Source: Theodoxus fluviatilis (taxonomy: Eukaryota > Mollusca > Gastropoda > Cycloneritida > Neritidae). From it: DNA of 10,000 nt. Both the position numbers and the translations under genes were made by a program. Of the stretch, positions 6,824-10,000 are shown one piece after another (position 1 is the first letter of the stretch; every line of letters starts with the position of its first letter). The stretch spans positions 1 to 10,000 of the forward strand of contig JAWQFJ010025766.1 of assembly GCA_034096865.1 (NCBI GenBank), written 5' to 3'. The notes under the pieces were generated by a model. The model did no database searches, had not been told where the DNA came from, and saw only the letters and a program-made list of their open reading frames with translations.

Positions 6824-6903
6824 GCAACGCCTAGCCCTCGCGATTCTCTCGAAATTTTGGGCCAAAGAAACGCGCCCAAAAACTTTTCGTTCGGGAGCGC
6901 TCG

Positions 6904-7084
6904 CTGGGAGCGCTCACGCCTAAATGTTTTTGATACGTATCGGACACTCTTGTGACCGAACGAACATTAAATTAGAAAAAAAATAAGCCTCCGGCTCTTT
7001 TTTGTATCTGCGTCCCTCCGAGTGCCACTTTCTCCTGCTTGCCTCATGTACGGCGCTGTTGCTTCTGCCTTATTTTCCCGGTTT
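6904..7084. other. Unique spacer between fold-back element and satellite
   Basis: No gene is evident. A second GGGAGCGCTC copy (6906-6915) repeats the one at 6893-6902. A perfect palindrome GATACGTATC is at 6932-6941, and AGCCTCCGGCT followed by a T run at about 6987-7003 forms a short hairpin. The 28-bp satellite begins right after TTTGTAGGGATGA. Confidence 0.5.
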
Positions 7085-10000
7085 GTAGGGATGAGGACAG
7101 ACCCCCTGTGTGTTGGGGGTAAAGATAGACCCCCTGTGTGTTGGGGGTAAAGATAGACCCCCTGTGTGTTGGGGGTAAAGACAGACCCCCTGTGTGTTGG
7201 GGGTAAAGACAGACCCCCTGTGTGTTGGGGTAAAGATAGACCCCCTGTGTGTTGGGGTAAGGATAAACTCTTTGTGTGTAGGGGGTAAGGATAGACCCCA
7301 TGTATGTTGTGGTAAGGATATTATCTTATGTGCGTTGGGGGTAAAGATAGATTTCCTTTGTGTTGGGGGTACGGATAGACCCCCTGTGTGTAGGGGGTAA
7401 GGACAGACCCCCTGGGTATTGGGGGGAGGGGAAACCCCCTGTATATTAGGGTAAGGACAGACTCACTGTGCGTTGGGGGTAAGGATAGACTCCCTGTGTG
7501 TTGGGGGTAAAGATAGACACCATGTGTGTAAGGGTAAGGACAGACCCCCTGTGTGTTGGGGGTACGCATAGACCCCCTGTGTATAAGGGTAAGGACAGAC
7601 CCCCTGTGTGTAAGGGGTAAGTACAGACCCCCTGTGTGTAAGGGGTAAGGACAGACCCCCTGTGTGTAAGGGGGAAGGACAGACCCCCTGTGTGTAAGGG
7701 GGAAGGACAGACCCCCTGTGTGTAAGGGGTAAGTACAGACCCCCTGTGTGTGAGGGGGAAGGTCAGACCCCCTGTGTGTAAGGGGGAAGGACAGACCCCC
7801 TGTGTGTAAGGGGTAAGTACAGACCCCCTGTGTGTAAGGGGGAAGGTCAGACCCCCTGTGAGTAAGGGGGAAGGACAGACCCCCTGTGTGTAAGGAGGAA
7901 GGTCAGACCCCCTGTGTGTAAGGGGTAAGGACAGACCCCGTGTGTGTAAGGGGTAAGGACAGACCCCGTGTGTGTAAGGGGTAAGGACAGACCCCCTGTG
8001 TGTAAGGGGGAAGGTCAGACCCCCTGTGTGTAGACCCCTGTGTGTAAGGGGTAAGGACAGACCCCCTGTGTGTAAGGGGTAAGGACAGACCCCCTGTGTG
8101 TAAGGGGGAAGGTCAGACCCCCTGTGTGTTGGGGGTAAAGACAGACTCCCTGTGTGTTGGGGGTAAGGACAGACCCCCTGTGTGTTGGGGGTAAAGACAG
8201 ACTCCCTGTGTGTTGGGGGTAAGGACAGACCCCCTGTGTGTTGGGGGTAAAGATAGACCCCCTGTGTGTTGGGGGTAAAGACAGAACCCCTGTGCGTTGG
8301 GGGTAAAGATAGACCCCCTGTGTATAGGGGGTAAGGACAGACCCCCTGTGTGTTGGGGGTAAAGATAGACCCCCTGTGTATAGGGAGTAAAGATAGACCC
8401 CCTGTGCGTTGGGGGTAAAGATAGACCCCCTGTGTGTCGGGGGTAAAGACAGACTCCCTGTGTGTCGGGGGTAAAGACAGACCCCCTGTGTGTCGGGGGT
8501 AAAGACAGACCCTCTGTGTGTCGGGGGTAAAGACAGACTCCCTGTGTGTCGGGGGTAAAGACAGACTCCCTGTGTGTCGGGGGTAAGGACAGACCCCCTG
8601 TGTGTCGGGGGTAAAGACAGACTCCCTGTGTGTCGGGGGTAAGGACAGACCCCCTGTGCGTTGGGGGTAAAGATAGACCCCCTGTGTGTCGGGGGTAAAG
8701 ACAGACCCCCTGTGTGTAGGGGGTAAGGACAGACCCCCTGTCTGTCGGGGGTAAAGACAGACCCCCTGTGTGTTGGGGGTAAAGACAGACCCCCTGTGTG
8801 TCGGGGGTAAAGATAGACACCCTGTGTGTCGGGGGTAAGGACAGACCCCCTGTGTGTCGGGGGTAAAGACATACTCCCTGTGTGTTGGAGGTAAAGATAG
8901 ACCCCCTGTGTGTTGGAGGTAAAGACAGACCCCCTGTGTGTTGGAGGTAAAGACAGACACCCTGTGTGTTGGGGGTAAGGACAGACCCCCTGTGTGTAAG
9001 GGGTAAGGACAGACCCCCTGTGTGTAAGGGGTAAGGACAGACCCCCTGTGTGTTGGGGGTAAAGATAGACACCCTGTGTGTTGGGGGTAAGGACAGACCC
9101 CCTGTGTGTAAGGGGTAAGGACAGACCCCCTGTGTGTTGGGGGTAAGGACAGACTCCCTGTGTGTTGGGGGTAAGGACAGACTCCCTGTGTGTTGGGGGT
9201 AAAGACAGACCCCCTGTGTGTTGGGGGTAAAGACAGACCCCCTGTGTGTTGGGGGTAAAGATAGACCCCCTGTGTGTTGGGGGTAAAGATAGACCCCCTG
9301 TGTGTTGGGGGTAAAGACAGACCCCCTGTGTGTTGGGGGTAAGGACAGACCCCCTGTGTGTTGGGGGTAAAGATAGACCCCCTGTGTGTTGGGGGTAAAG
9401 ATAGACTCCCTGTGTGTTGGGGGTAAGGACAGACCCCCTGTGTGGTGGGGTAAAGACAGACTCCCTGTGTGGTGGGGGTAAGGACAGACCCGCTGTGTGT
9501 TGGGGGTAAGGACAGACCCCCTGTGTGGTGGGGGTAAAGATAGAAACCCTGTGTGTTGGGGGTAAAGATAGACACCCTGTGTGTTGGGGGTAAAGATAGA
9601 CACCCTGTGTGTTGGGGGTAAAGATAGACACCCTGTGTGTTGGGGGTAAAGATAGACTCCCTGTGTGTTGGGGGTAAAGACAGACCCCCTGTGTGTTGGG
9701 GTAAAGACAGACCCCCTGTGTGGTGGGGGTAAGGACAGACCCCCTGTGTGTTGGGGTAAAGATAGACCCATGTGTGTTGGGGGTAAAGATAGAACCCCTG
9801 TGTGTTGGGGGTAAAGATAGACCCCCTGTGTGTTGGGGGTAAAGATAGACCCCCTGTGTGTTGGGGTAAAGATAGACCCCCTGTGTGTTGGGGGTAAAGA
9901 TAGACCCCCTGTGTGTTGGGGTAAAGACAGACCCCCTGTGTGGTGGGGGTAAGGATAGACCCCCTGTGCGTTGGGGGTAAAGATAGACCCCGTGTGTGTT
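7085..10000. repeat. 28-bp satellite/minisatellite array, running off the window end
   Basis: About 2.9 kb (roughly 104 units) of a 28-base tandem repeat with consensus GGGGGT-AAAGACAG-ACCCCC-TGTGTGTT. The period is exact in most of the array (for example TTGGGGGT at 9193 and 9221), with some 27-base units that lost a G. Variant classes form blocks. A TAAGGGG class dominates about 7570-8120, a TCGGGGG class dominates about 8430-8880, TAAGGGG returns near 8995-9130, and GGTGGGG units appear after 9440. The first 450 bases are the most degenerate, as expected at an array edge. The minus strand has no stop in any frame of the unit, so frames of 500-700 codons appear; since 28 is not a multiple of 3 these repeat every 84 bases. 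I treat them as artefacts. Confidence 0.97.

Larger units (their letters stand above)
5945..6903. mobile_element. Fold-back / inverted-repeat element (MITE-like)
   Basis: Two nested inverted-repeat matches face each other. The inner arms, 6406-6466 and 6713-6773, are 61 bases each and match as reverse complements at 57 of 61 positions. The outer arms, 5973-6000 and 6850-6877, match at 25 of 28 positions. Weaker similarity extends to CGAGCGTTCTCG at 5945-5956 against CGGGAGCGCTCG at 6892-6903. The left half is longer because it holds a poly-C-separated tandem repeat. The central part is about 245 bases. I found no obvious target-site duplication or transposase, so the ends are approximate. The best reading is a non-autonomous fold-back or MITE-like insertion in the intron; an inverted local duplication is the alternative. 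Confidence 0.6.

Noticed and set aside
6985..7003. Rho-independent-like terminator (AGCCTCCGGCT followed by T run)
   Set aside because: The stem is only four base pairs and the window is eukaryotic, so a bacterial-type terminator is not expected.
7085..10000. CRISPR-like array because of regular short repeats
   Set aside because: The repeats are contiguous 28-base units with no unique spacers, and the context is eukaryotic.
7085..10000. Canonical G-quadruplex array
   Set aside because: Each unit has only one G run per strand, with about 23 bases to the next, too far for a standard intramolecular quadruplex. Hairpin pairing of G runs with C runs is more likely.

Overview
The window looks like animal (metazoan) nuclear DNA. 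It has spliced-type exons with GT/AG boundaries, long introns, CpG-containing unique sequence, and a very large load of microsatellites and minisatellites. There is no bacterial gene organisation. A marine invertebrate such as a mollusc would fit, but that is a guess from the general look of the sequence; nothing here identifies the phylum.

The only convincing protein-coding sequence is two plus-strand internal exons, A (1563-1925) and B (5264-5641). They encode related modules of about 121 and 126 residues. Both are bounded by phase-1 introns, and both begin with HVL-x-F and end with NPP-x(3)-WAAL. They appear to be tandem copies of one extracellular-type domain, with N-glycosylation sequons and a C-x8-C pair, in a larger gene whose other exons lie outside the window. 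I do not recognise the family. Between them, at 2343-2411 and 2520-2561, are two short stretches that look like decayed copies of the 3' end of the same exon, so the locus probably grew by exon-plus-intron duplication.

Layout: 1-714 is unique sequence with one promoter-like cluster. 715-900 is a (TG)n/(CG)n tract. 1051-1545 is a CTCACT-type pyrimidine array that runs into the acceptor of exon A. 1926-2565 is intron with duplicated fragments. 2566-4858 is a 2.3 kb GAGTGAGCG array, the complementary strand type of the first array. 4912-5020 is (AG)n followed by (GGCA)n. 5264-5641 is exon B. 5691-5802 is (TG)n. 5945-6903 is a fold-back inverted-repeat element that contains a poly-C-separated tandem repeat, two perfect NRF1-type palindromes and a small ORF. 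6904-7084 is unique. 7085-10000 is a 28-bp satellite that continues past the window end.

The long minus-strand open frames over both arrays arise because the repeat units lack stop codons on that strand; I do not annotate them as genes. The most notable structural points are the exact 6+8+6+8 dyad architecture of the 28-bp satellite, the fold-back element carrying promoter-like sites, the complementary arrays flanking exon A, and the exon relics.
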